Shown: piece by piece, positions 26,296 to 34,207 of the stretch
Position numbering within the stretch: position 1 is the first letter of the stretch
Layout: each line of letters begins with the position of its first letter
Assembly (NCBI RefSeq): GCF_005860805.1
Contig: NZ_VCEJ01000008.1
Location: 62,001-126,000 of the forward strand
Direction of reading: 5' to 3'
Length of the DNA stretch: 64,000 nucleotides
Origin: Dyadobacter luticola
GTDB taxonomy: Bacteria > Bacteroidota > Bacteroidia > Cytophagales > Spirosomataceae
Position numbers and translations under genes: made by a program
The notes under the pieces: model-generated
Database searches by the model: none
Seen by the model: the letters and a program-made list of their open reading frames with translations, nothing else
Told to the model about the DNA's origin: nothing

Positions 26296-27219
26296 ATGGA
26301 CCGCCGGAATTTTATGAATAAAGCGCTCGCTACGGCGGGTATGTTGACAGGTTTTGAAGCGATTGCGGATGTGAACAAAGCGCCATTTCAGTTTGATAAC
26401 AAGCTTTCCCTGAAAGTATTAGGGACGAACTGGGGCTTCGCCGGGAACACCGATGCTTTTTGCGCAGCAATAAAAAAAGAAGGTTATGATGGTATCGAAA
26501 TGTGGTGGCAGGGTTCCAAGGAGAAGCAAAATGAAGTTTTTGCAGCATTAAAAAAGTACGGGCTGGAAATCGGTTTTCTGTGCGGCTCGGGCGAAAATGA
26601 TTATGCGACACATTTGGATGCATTCAAAAAGCAGATCAATGCGGCGACGAGCGAGTACCAGCAAAAACCTTTGTATGTCAACTGTCACAGCGGCCGCGAT
26701 TATTTTACCTACGAACAAAACAGGGCTTTTATAGATCATACCTCCGAAGTTTCGGCTAAAACCGGGATACCGATTTACCATGAAACACACCGCGGCAGAA
26801 TGCTCTTCGCTGCGCACATTACCCGGAATTTTATTGAAAAAAATCCTGCGCTGAGATTGACGCTCGACATTTCGCACTGGTGTAATGTGCATGAAAGTTT
26901 GCTGCAAAACCAGCAGGAAACCGTCAAACTGGCATTATCGAGGGTGGGCCACATACATTCACGGATCGGGCATGAAGAAGGTCCGCAGGTGAATGATCCG
27001 CGCGCGCCGGAGTGGGAAGAAACCGTGAAAGCGCACCTGGCCTGGTGGGACGCCGTGGTGGAGCACAAAGTAAAAAGCGGTGAAACATTGACAATCCTCA
27101 CCGAATTCGGGCCACCCAATTACCTGCCGACCGTACCCTTCACCCACCAGCCGCTGGCCGATCAGTGGGCGATCAATGTGCACATGATGCAAATGTTAAG
27201 AAAGCGTTATATCAAATAA
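26296..27219 (+). CDS. Tat-exported TIM-barrel sugar isomerase/epimerase-like protein (second copy)
   Basis: A 307-residue xylose-isomerase-like TIM-barrel protein with a short twin-arginine start (MDRRNFMNKALATAG). Probable metal ligands are the Glu of YHETHRGR, the Asp/His of LDISHWCNVHE, the His of GHIHSRIGH and the Glu of ILTEFGPPNY. It differs clearly from the 16262 gene, so it is a paralogue and not a duplication of local origin. It closes the carbohydrate/cytochrome operon, 26 bases after the DUF2231 gene. Confidence 0.82.
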   Translation: MDRRNFMNKALATAGMLTGFEAIADVNKAPFQFDNKLSLKVLGTNWGFAGNTDAFCAAIKKEGYDGIEMWWQGSKEKQNEVFAALKKYGLEIGFLCGSGENDYATHLDAFKKQINAATSEYQQKPLYVNCHSGRDYFTYEQNRAFIDHTSEVSAKTGIPIYHETHRGRMLFAAHITRNFIEKNPALRLTLDISHWCNVHESLLQNQQETVKLALSRVGHIHSRIGHEEGPQVNDPRAPEWEETVKAHLAWWDAVVEHKVKSGETLTILTEFGPPNYLPTVPFTHQPLADQWAINVHMMQMLRKRYIK

Positions 27220-27292
27220 GGAGGCGATTTCCGGTAGCTTCGAACCTCTAAATTTCCATATCTTGCGGTCTGAACAAACCGCAACGCTTATT

Positions 27293-27739
27293 ATGAAAAA
27301 CACGCACTTTCTGATCGCGCAAAGCGAATCGGATGTACGCAAATCCTTCAAAAACGCATTTATTGCCAAAATCGACGGCAGCAAAACAGCGTCGCTCAAA
27401 GATTTTTATACCGAAATCAGTGCAGCCATGCAGCTGGACGACGAGCCTGTCAAAAACCTCGAATCACTCGATGAAATCCTGAATGATCTTTCGTGGATCG
27501 AAGAATCGAAAGTGATCATTTTCATAGATCAATCTGCTGACTGGCTTTCCAAAGAAAAATCAGCAGATAAAATCCTCTCAGTGATTGACATTCTGGACGC
27601 TACCGCGGAAGATTGGAAGTGGCTCGACGAAGGTGAAGAAGGTGTTTCCAAGAAAGATTTACAGATCATTTTCCAGGATTCCACGCGAATCAGAAGCTTG
27701 CTGGAAGATCAGGAGATTCCTTTCGGGGAGTTAGAATAG
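27293..27739 (+). CDS. Barstar-like protein
   Basis: A 148-residue acidic cytoplasmic protein. The start at 27293 avoids an extension lacking family similarity. The central part (AFIAKIDGSKTASLKDFYTEISAAM, then NLESLDEILNDLSWIEE) follows the barstar pattern of a small alpha/beta inhibitor: a beta strand, LDG-like turn, helix, and a second segment naming Asn-Leu-Asp-Leu contacts. A long acidic C-terminal extension is unusual for barstar. No barnase-like RNase gene is adjacent, so a free-standing immunity or regulatory role is possible. Confidence 0.65.
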   Translation: MKNTHFLIAQSESDVRKSFKNAFIAKIDGSKTASLKDFYTEISAAMQLDDEPVKNLESLDEILNDLSWIEESKVIIFIDQSADWLSKEKSADKILSVIDILDATAEDWKWLDEGEEGVSKKDLQIIFQDSTRIRSLLEDQEIPFGELE

Positions 27740-27849
27740 TCATTAATTGTCATTTGTAGTCATTTATTGTCAGGTATTGTTTGGTTTACGTTTGACATGA
27801 AAACAATAAATGACCTAATGACAACAAATGACCAAACACAACACCTGAC
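27739..27849. repeat. Dispersed palindromic repeat, copy B (GTCATTTRTTGT family)
   Basis: The same design as 14439-14537: direct GTCATTnRTnGT units, a perfect 12-bp stem GTCATTTATTGT (27759-27770) with ACAATAAATGAC (27803-27814), then inverted units ending ACACCTGAC. It fills the space between the convergent barstar-like and pnuC genes and could act as their terminator. Confidence 0.65.
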
Positions 27850-28466
27850 TACTTCTGACCATACCTGACCAACAAATCCCGTCGCCACTGCACATATCCC
27901 ATCATCGCCAGAATCAGGAATACTCCATAAAGTATGGCTGTGAGATGCAGCGATTTTGAGAAATACATAATCACATAAGCGGCGTCGGCGATGATCCAGA
28001 GGATCCAGTTTTCCAGGTATTTTCTGGTCATCATCCACTGGCCGATGAGGCTGGCGATGGTCAGTGCGGAGTCGGCGTAGGTGAAGCTGGCGTTGGTGAA
28101 ACGGCCGAGGAGGTAGCCCCAGAGCAATGTTACTACGATAAAAATTCCGGCGAAAACCGGGTATAGGCGTTTTGGCGTGAATGTTACTTCGATACCGTCG
28201 TGGCTTTTACCGCCAAATTTCCACATCCACCAGCCGTAAATGCTGGTCACAAAGTAGTAACCCTGCAAGCTCATATCGGCATACAACTTCACCTGCCAGA
28301 AAACCGCGGCGTACAAAACCGCATTGATAATCCCGAAAAACCAGCCGAGGACATTCTGCCGGGTATTGAGGTACACGCAGATCGCGCCGGTCAGAAAGCC
28401 GAGGATTTCGAGCGGGGTTGTGGAAAAACCTGCAAGCGGGATAATTTTATTAAGCCAATCGATCAT
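27849..28466 (-). CDS. pnuC: Nicotinamide riboside transporter PnuC
   Basis: A 205-residue inner-membrane protein with about seven helices that imports nicotinamide riboside for NAD synthesis. The segments ILGFLTGAICVYLNTRQN, NVLGWFFGIINAVLYA and the Trp-rich YGWWMWKFGG are typical of PnuC. It is divergent from mfd and convergent with the barstar-like gene. No nadR-like kinase gene is next to it. I saw no convincing riboswitch in the 140-base upstream gap. Confidence 0.9.
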   Translation of the reverse strand: MIDWLNKIIPLAGFSTTPLEILGFLTGAICVYLNTRQNVLGWFFGIINAVLYAAVFWQVKLYADMSLQGYYFVTSIYGWWMWKFGGKSHDGIEVTFTPKRLYPVFAGIFIVVTLLWGYLLGRFTNASFTYADSALTIASLIGQWMMTRKYLENWILWIIADAAYVIMYFSKSLHLTAILYGVFLILAMMGYVQWRRDLLVRYGQK

Positions 28467-28517
28467 CTTTCATGATTTGATAAATGTAAAAATAGGACGA
28501 GATAGCGGATTTCGGCT

Positions 28518-28525
28518 TATTTTTG
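28518..28525 (+). promoter_or_regulatory. Putative -7 box upstream of mfd
   Basis: TATTTTTG matches TAnnTTTG. No good -33 element is seen at the usual distance. Transcription would start near 28532, leaving a leader of more than 100 bases before the TTG start chosen for mfd. Confidence 0.4.
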
Positions 28526-28661
28526 CGCCCAGAGGCAGCAGTTAAACAAATGTGGCACAACTGTTGTTATCAATTTTGCCGGTCGGGAAATTACCCGAAG
28601 CGGCTTTTTGCGTTTACATTCACTTGCGGAGATCACCGTCGCCGCGTATTACATTGAAATA

Positions 28662-31600
28662 TTGGAAGTTAAAGACTTATTAACACTATACGGAGGTGAT
28701 ACTTACCTCAATCTGCTGAATACGCAGATTTCTTCAAAAGGTCCGGAAGCTGCGCACATTCACATCAAAGGTTTGGTGGGAAGCCTGGACGCTGTGGTGA
28801 CCGCTTCAATCCAGCAAAAGAAAAAAAGTCCCGCACTCTACGTTTTGAGCGATCGTGAAGAGGCGGCTTATTTTCAGAATGACTTTCAAAATCTGGTCGG
28901 AAAAACGGAGGTTTTGTTTTACCCAACTTCTTATAAAAGGCCCTACCACTACGAGGAAGTGGATAATGCCAATGTGCTGATGCGCGGCGAAATCCTGAAC
29001 AAACTCAATGTGGGCCGCTCCACGCCTTTGCAGGTGGTGACTTATCCGGAGGCTTTGTTTGAAAAAGTAATCAATAAAAAGTCACTTAAAGCGAATACTT
29101 TTTCGGTGAAAGTCGGGGAGAAACTGGACCAGGCTTTTCTGACAGAATTTCTTTCAAACTACGGTTTTGAGATCACGGATTTCGTTTTTGAAGCGGGTCA
29201 ATTTTCGGTGCGCGGGGGGATTATCGACGTCTTTTCTTTTGCCAACGAACATCCTTTCCGCATTGAATTATTTGGTGACGAAGTGGAAAGTATCCGCTCT
29301 TTTGATCCGGATTCGCAGCTATCTCTTGAATCTTCCAAGCAGATCAACATTGTCCCTGACATTCAGCAAAAGTTGTCCCAGGAAACCCGGGAGTCATTTT
29401 TGAGCTTTTTGCCGTCGGATACTACGATCTGGTTTAAAGATGTGGAGCTGACTTTGGAAGTGATTGAGAACTGTTTTGAAAAAGCTGAAAAGGCCCTGCA
29501 TGAAGTGACCGGCGGCGGGGTGCAGATCGTATCCAGCCCGCAGGATCTCTTTGAAACGCGACGTGGATTTTTGAGCCACATTAAGCTGTTTAAAACCGTT
29601 GAATTTGGTAAAAAGAATTATTTCAAAACAGAATCGAAGCTGCCGTATTCTGCCAAGCCGCAGCCTTCTTTTAATAAAGATTTTAAAAGACTGATTGAGG
29701 ATCTGTCTGAAAATCAGTCGAAAGGATATATCAACATCATCTCTGCCGAGCAGCCCAAGCAACTCGACCGGCTGGAAAAGATCTTCGAGGACCTGGATCC
29801 TTTTGTAAAATTCCAGCCGCTGCATACTTCGCTTCGGGAAGGTTTTGTGGATGACAATGTGAAAGTCGCCTGCTACACCGATCACCAGATTTTCGCCCGT
29901 TTTTATAAATACCGGCTGAAAGAGAAATTCTCCAAGTCGAAGGCGATTACGCTGAAAGAGCTAAAATCCTTACAACCAGGCGATTTCGTCACGCACGTCG
30001 ATTATGGGATCGGCCGGTTTGCCGGTATGGAGCGCAAGGAAGATGTGAACGGGACGCCGCAGGAGGCGATCAGGCTGATTTACCGGGACAACGATTTGCT
30101 GTATGTGAGTGTGCACAACCTGCACAAAATTGCTAAATATACCGGCAAGGAAGGTACGCCGCCTGCGATGAGCAAGCTGGGCTCGGGCGAGTGGGAAGCG
30201 AAAAAATCGCGGGTTAAGAAGCAGCTGAAAGACATTGCGCACGAGCTGATAGAGCTGTATGCCAAACGCCGGCAGGCGCACGGATTTCCATTCTCGCCGG
30301 ATAATTATATGCAGGCCGAGCTGGAATCGTCCTTTTTGTACGAAGATACACCCGACCAGGCCACCGCGACGTCGAGTGTAAAAGAGGATATGGAAAAAAG
30401 CAGCCCGATGGACCGGCTGGTTTGCGGGGATGTGGGTTTTGGTAAAACTGAAATCGCGATCCGTGCAGCATTCAAAGCTGCTTGTGATAGTAAGCAGGTA
30501 GCCGTTTTGGTACCAACCACAATTCTCGCGATGCAGCACTATAAGACATTCAGCGAACGATTGTCGGATTTCCCGGTGACGGTGGGTTATATCAACCGCT
30601 TCAAATCGCCCAAGCAGATCAAGGAAACATTGAAGGAAGTGGAGGAAGGGAAAATCGACATTTTGATCGGTACGCACCGAATTTTAAATAAAGATGTAAA
30701 ATTCAAGGATTTAGGTCTGCTTGTGATTGATGAAGAGCAAAAATTTGGTGTAAAAGCCAAAGACCGGTTGAAAGAAATGCGGGTGAATGTGGACGTACTG
30801 ACGTTGACCGCCACGCCGATCCCGAGAACATTGCACTTCTCGCTTCTGGGCGCGCGAGATCTTTCGGTGATCGCTACGCCACCGCCTAATCGTCAGCCGG
30901 TTACGACGGAGGTACATACATTCAGCGAAGAATTTATCCGCGATGCGGTGAGTTACGAAGTGCGCCGCGGAGGCCAGGTTTTCTTTGTGCATAATAGGGT
31001 AAATGATATTGAGTCGATCGCCAACATTATATTGAGGCTGGTACCGGATGTAAGAATTGGCGTCGCGCACGGGCAGATGGATGGTGACAAGCTGGAAAAA
31101 GTGATGGTAGCTTTTATCGAAGGCGAATATGACGTGCTGGTTTCAACCAACATTATTGAGTCCGGTATCGACATTGCGAATGCAAATACGATCATTATCA
31201 ACTCGGCGCACATGTTCGGTTTGTCGGACTTGCACCAGATGCGTGGCCGGGTAGGGCGATCGAACCGGAAGGCATTCTGTTATTTACTGACACCTTCGTC
31301 GGCAACACTGGCCAGCGATTCGCGGAAACGTTTACAGACCCTGGAAGAGTTTTCCGAGCTGGGTGACGGTTTTAAAGTAGCGATGCGCGATCTGGACATT
31401 CGCGGCGCAGGGAATTTGCTTGGTGCCGAGCAGAGCGGCTTTGTGAATGATCTGGGCTACGAGCTCTACCACAAAATGCTCGACGAGGCGGTGCAGGAAT
31501 TGAAAAACAATGAATTTAAAGACCTGTTTTCCACCGCTTTGGGACTTCCGCAGAAGCTGGTGGCTGATACGCAGATCGAGACCGATTTTGCGACATTAAT

Positions 31601-32036
31601 TCCGGATACGTATGTTAAAAATATTTCGGAAAGGTTGTCGTTATATACCCGCCTCGACAATATCGAGAAGGAAGAGGAGCTCAGGAAATTCGAGGTAGAG
31701 ATCCAGGACCGTTTCGGGCCTATCCCGTCGGAGGTACTTGATTTGCTAAAAACCGTCCGTTTGCGCTGGGAAGCAGAGATTTTGCACTTTGAAAAACTAA
31801 CTTTGAAGAGCAATACGATGAAAGGCTACTTCGTTACTTCGCAGAATGACGAATTCTTTCAGTCGGCCAAGTTCGGACAGGTGATAGATTACATTAAAAA
31901 ACACCCGAAACAGATGGCATTAAAGGATCAAAAAGGTAAATTGATCCTGATCTGTGAAGATGTGAAAAGTATCGACGACGCGCGAAATATGCTGATGGAG
32001 ATGACGGGGTCGAATGGACCAGTCGCGATGACCTAA
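28662..32036 (+). CDS. mfd: Transcription-repair coupling factor
   Basis: An approximately 1124-residue DNA translocase that removes stalled RNA polymerase and recruits UvrA. UvrB-homology regions occupy the first third. The RNA-polymerase-interacting region follows (FVTHVDYGIGRFAGMERK), then the two RecA-like motor lobes with Walker A GDVGFGKTE, the DEEQ box in VIDEEQKFGV, and motif VI MRGRVGRSNR. The C-terminal TRCF domain completes it. No ATG precedes the homology; TTG at 28662 gives the family-like start EVKDLLTLYGG, while TTG at 28608 would add 18 residues. The start is therefore uncertain but the gene is not. Confidence 0.93.
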   Translation: MEVKDLLTLYGGDTYLNLLNTQISSKGPEAAHIHIKGLVGSLDAVVTASIQQKKKSPALYVLSDREEAAYFQNDFQNLVGKTEVLFYPTSYKRPYHYEEVDNANVLMRGEILNKLNVGRSTPLQVVTYPEALFEKVINKKSLKANTFSVKVGEKLDQAFLTEFLSNYGFEITDFVFEAGQFSVRGGIIDVFSFANEHPFRIELFGDEVESIRSFDPDSQLSLESSKQINIVPDIQQKLSQETRESFLSFLPSDTTIWFKDVELTLEVIENCFEKAEKALHEVTGGGVQIVSSPQDLFETRRGFLSHIKLFKTVEFGKKNYFKTESKLPYSAKPQPSFNKDFKRLIEDLSENQSKGYINIISAEQPKQLDRLEKIFEDLDPFVKFQPLHTSLREGFVDDNVKVACYTDHQIFARFYKYRLKEKFSKSKAITLKELKSLQPGDFVTHVDYGIGRFAGMERKEDVNGTPQEAIRLIYRDNDLLYVSVHNLHKIAKYTGKEGTPPAMSKLGSGEWEAKKSRVKKQLKDIAHELIELYAKRRQAHGFPFSPDNYMQAELESSFLYEDTPDQATATSSVKEDMEKSSPMDRLVCGDVGFGKTEIAIRAAFKAACDSKQVAVLVPTTILAMQHYKTFSERLSDFPVTVGYINRFKSPKQIKETLKEVEEGKIDILIGTHRILNKDVKFKDLGLLVIDEEQKFGVKAKDRLKEMRVNVDVLTLTATPIPRTLHFSLLGARDLSVIATPPPNRQPVTTEVHTFSEEFIRDAVSYEVRRGGQVFFVHNRVNDIESIANIILRLVPDVRIGVAHGQMDGDKLEKVMVAFIEGEYDVLVSTNIIESGIDIANANTIIINSAHMFGLSDLHQMRGRVGRSNRKAFCYLLTPSSATLASDSRKRLQTLEEFSELGDGFKVAMRDLDIRGAGNLLGAEQSGFVNDLGYELYHKMLDEAVQELKNNEFKDLFSTALGLPQKLVADTQIETDFATLIPDTYVKNISERLSLYTRLDNIEKEEELRKFEVEIQDRFGPIPSEVLDLLKTVRLRWEAEILHFEKLTLKSNTMKGYFVTSQNDEFFQSAKFGQVIDYIKKHPKQMALKDQKGKLILICEDVKSIDDARNMLMEMTGSNGPVAMT

Positions 32037-32055
32037 AATATTTCGATTGATTTCA

Positions 32056-32063
32056 TACATTTG
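32056..32063 (+). promoter_or_regulatory. Putative -7 box of gldJ
   Basis: TACATTTG is an exact TAnnTTTG match about 48 bases upstream of the first gldJ ATG. The -33 region overlaps the end of mfd and is not clear. Confidence 0.45.
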
Positions 32064-32110
32064 CGGTTTCGCATACTATAAATACCAAACAAATAAGTCA
32101 CTTTAAAGCA

Positions 32111-33391
32111 ATGATTTGCATGCAAAAGATGGGTACCCGGTCGATCGCGTTGATGTTGATTGTGTTATTAGCGGCTACTTCATGTAGTAAGAACAAGAGG
32201 CCTACCAGCTTGAAGCCAGGAAAAACCAGTTCAAAAACAGGTTTGGCTTACAATGGAAAAGATGGCTTCGAGGTAAAGCAGTACAAAGCTTTGCCAGCAG
32301 GTCCTGACCTTGTATATATAGAGGGAGGACGTTTTACGATGGGCTCACTGGAAGAGGAAGTGATGAGCAGAAGGGATAATCCCAAAAGAACGGTCAGTAT
32401 CCAGTCTTTTTATATGGACCAGACCGAAGTGGCAAACGTCCATTATCTTGAATATCTAAACGCAGTTCAAAGAGATTCATCTGAAGAATTCTACGCTAAG
32501 GCACTTCCTGATACCAATGTTTGGTACAACGAATTATCATTCAACGATTCGTACGTAACGATGTACCTGCGCCACCCGGGCTTCCGTCTTTATCCGGTAG
32601 TAGGTGTGTCATGGGTTCAGGCAAATGATTACTGCGAGTGGCGTACAGCTGCCGTAAGCCAGGCTAATAACACGGCCGGTGCTGCTGCTTCGGGTCCTAA
32701 GAAGAAAAAAGGATTTTCATTTGGCAAGAAGAAAAAAGAAGCTGCGGCTGCCGATGCAGCAGTGGCGGAAGCTGCCGGACCAGCACCTCAGCTGAGAATC
32801 GAAAGTGGCTATGTAATGCCTCCGTACCGTCTGCCAACAGAAGCTGAATTTGAATATGCAGCGATGGCGATGATCGGAACACAATATTCTGACGAAAACC
32901 AGGCGAATTCAAGAATTTATCCATGGGATGGTTCAACCATGCGTCAACCTCGCGGACGTAAGCAAGGAACAATGCTTGCCAACTTCAAACGCGGTCCTGG
33001 TGACTATGCGGGTATCGCAGGTAAATCAAACGATGGCGCGATCATTACCCAGGAAATTCGCTCGTATCCTGCCAATGACAATGGTTTGTATGATATGGCT
33101 GGTAACGTAAGTGAGTGGGTATATGACGTTTATCGTCCGCTTTCCAACTCCGACGTAAACGATTTGAACTCTTTCCGTCGTAACGGTTACCAGGATGAGG
33201 CTAAAAATTATGACTCTAAAAATAGCAACTCGCTGGTGAATGATGAGTTGAGGGTTTTCAAAGGTGGTTCATGGGCTGATGTAGCTTACTGGTTGTCACC
33301 AGGTACACGTCGCTACATGGCGCAAGATTCGGCAACTGCCATGGTTGGTTTCCGTTGCGCAATGATCGCTACTGGAAGTCACAAAGAATAA
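32111..33391 (+). CDS. gldJ: Gliding motility lipoprotein GldJ (FGE-sulfatase fold)
   Basis: A 426-residue outer-membrane-associated lipoprotein needed for gliding and type IX secretion in related bacteria. A signal peptide ends in the lipobox AATSC (Cys25). The rest has the formylglycine-generating-enzyme-like fold: YIEGGRFTMGS, SFYMDQTEVANVHYLEYL, YPVVGVSWVQANDYCEWR, and a C-terminal FKGGSWADVAYWLSPGTRR. KALPDTNVWYNEL and the YLRHPGF segment favour GldJ over GldK. An unusual Ala/Lys-rich insert (186-226, with KKKK repeats) interrupts the domain. Two further in-frame ATGs follow the first. The gene ends at a strong terminator. Confidence 0.85.
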   Translation: MICMQKMGTRSIALMLIVLLAATSCSKNKRPTSLKPGKTSSKTGLAYNGKDGFEVKQYKALPAGPDLVYIEGGRFTMGSLEEEVMSRRDNPKRTVSIQSFYMDQTEVANVHYLEYLNAVQRDSSEEFYAKALPDTNVWYNELSFNDSYVTMYLRHPGFRLYPVVGVSWVQANDYCEWRTAAVSQANNTAGAAASGPKKKKGFSFGKKKKEAAAADAAVAEAAGPAPQLRIESGYVMPPYRLPTEAEFEYAAMAMIGTQYSDENQANSRIYPWDGSTMRQPRGRKQGTMLANFKRGPGDYAGIAGKSNDGAIITQEIRSYPANDNGLYDMAGNVSEWVYDVYRPLSNSDVNDLNSFRRNGYQDEAKNYDSKNSNSLVNDELRVFKGGSWADVAYWLSPGTRRYMAQDSATAMVGFRCAMIATGSHKE

Positions 33392-33410
33392 TAGAAACTG
33401 AATTTGTTAG

Positions 33411-33440
33411 AGCCGCTACTTCACGTAGCGGCTTTTTTTG
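33411..33440 (+). terminator. Intrinsic terminator after gldJ
   Basis: AGCCGCTAC (33411-33419) pairs with GTAGCGGCT (33425-33433) around loop TTCAC, followed by a T run. It ends next to the convergent comF-like gene. Confidence 0.85.
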
Positions 33441-33442
33441 TT

Positions 33443-34135
33443 TTAATGCTCGGCCAAAGCGATTGTGAGAATGAAAAACTGATTGCAACCAGCCTGGATT
33501 AAAGTCTGCACACATTCTTCCAGCGTGGCCCCGGTGGTGAGTACGTCATCCATGATGATGATACTTTTCTGGTCGATTTTTCCTGTTATTTCAAAAACCC
33601 CTTTCACATTCTCGCGCCGCTCGGTTTTGCTTTTGCCGGTCTGAGTTTCGGTGTATTTGACCCGCTGCAAGATATCTCCCGACCAGGGGATCCCAGTTAC
33701 ACTTGAAAAACCTTCGGCCAAGAGGTCGCTCTGGTTATAGCCGCGCGATTTTTTCTTTTTCTCGTGCAGTGGGACGCTGATGATCAGATCGGCGGCTGGC
33801 AGCTCACCGGAAGCCAGCATTTCCTGCCCGAACATGATTCCAAGTAAGATCCCGACTTCCTTTTTGCCTTTGTATTTAAATGCATGGAGCAGCCTCTGTA
33901 CTTTGCTTTTTTTAGTAAAAAGTAAAAATGCATGTGAAAAGACAATTTCGGGCACATTGACAAATTTGTAGCGCAGCGCATCCTGGTTCAAGCCATTCCT
34001 GTCAATCCTGGGCAGTGAAATGCGGCAAATCGTGCAGATCGTCTCTTCATTTCCGATCAAAGATTTTTCACAGCCTTCGCAGCAGCGGGGGAATATGAGG
34101 TCGGTAAAATCTTGGAAGAATGTTCGCAGGTTCAT
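33443..34135 (-). CDS. ComF family phosphoribosyltransferase-like protein
   Basis: A 230-residue protein; the start at 34135 (MNLRTFFQDFTDLIFPRCC) matches the family N-terminus. A zinc-ribbon-like set CCEGC...CTIC lies at the N-terminus and a type I phosphoribosyltransferase core at the C-terminus, with the PRPP loop IIIMDDVLTTGATLEEC. In naturally competent bacteria ComF assists uptake of transforming DNA, but in many bacteria the function is unclear. It is divergent from pyrC, leaving about 70 bases for both promoters. Confidence 0.85.
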   Translation of the reverse strand: MNLRTFFQDFTDLIFPRCCEGCEKSLIGNEETICTICRISLPRIDRNGLNQDALRYKFVNVPEIVFSHAFLLFTKKSKVQRLLHAFKYKGKKEVGILLGIMFGQEMLASGELPAADLIISVPLHEKKKKSRGYNQSDLLAEGFSSVTGIPWSGDILQRVKYTETQTGKSKTERRENVKGVFEITGKIDQKSIIIMDDVLTTGATLEECVQTLIQAGCNQFFILTIALAEH

Positions 34136-34207
34136 TTTTTGAATGTTTAAGGTGACTGATTTTCGGAGTGGCTGAATAACTTTGTGGTTCAAAAATCTTA
34201 TCCGGAC

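Noticed and set aside
28550..28654. 34-codon frame upstream of mfd as an independent gene
   Set aside because: No similarity or codon pattern supports it; kept only as a possible upstream frame in the findings.
28467..28661. Riboswitch between pnuC and mfd
   Set aside because: No conserved core of a known vitamin or nucleotide riboswitch could be recognised on either strand.
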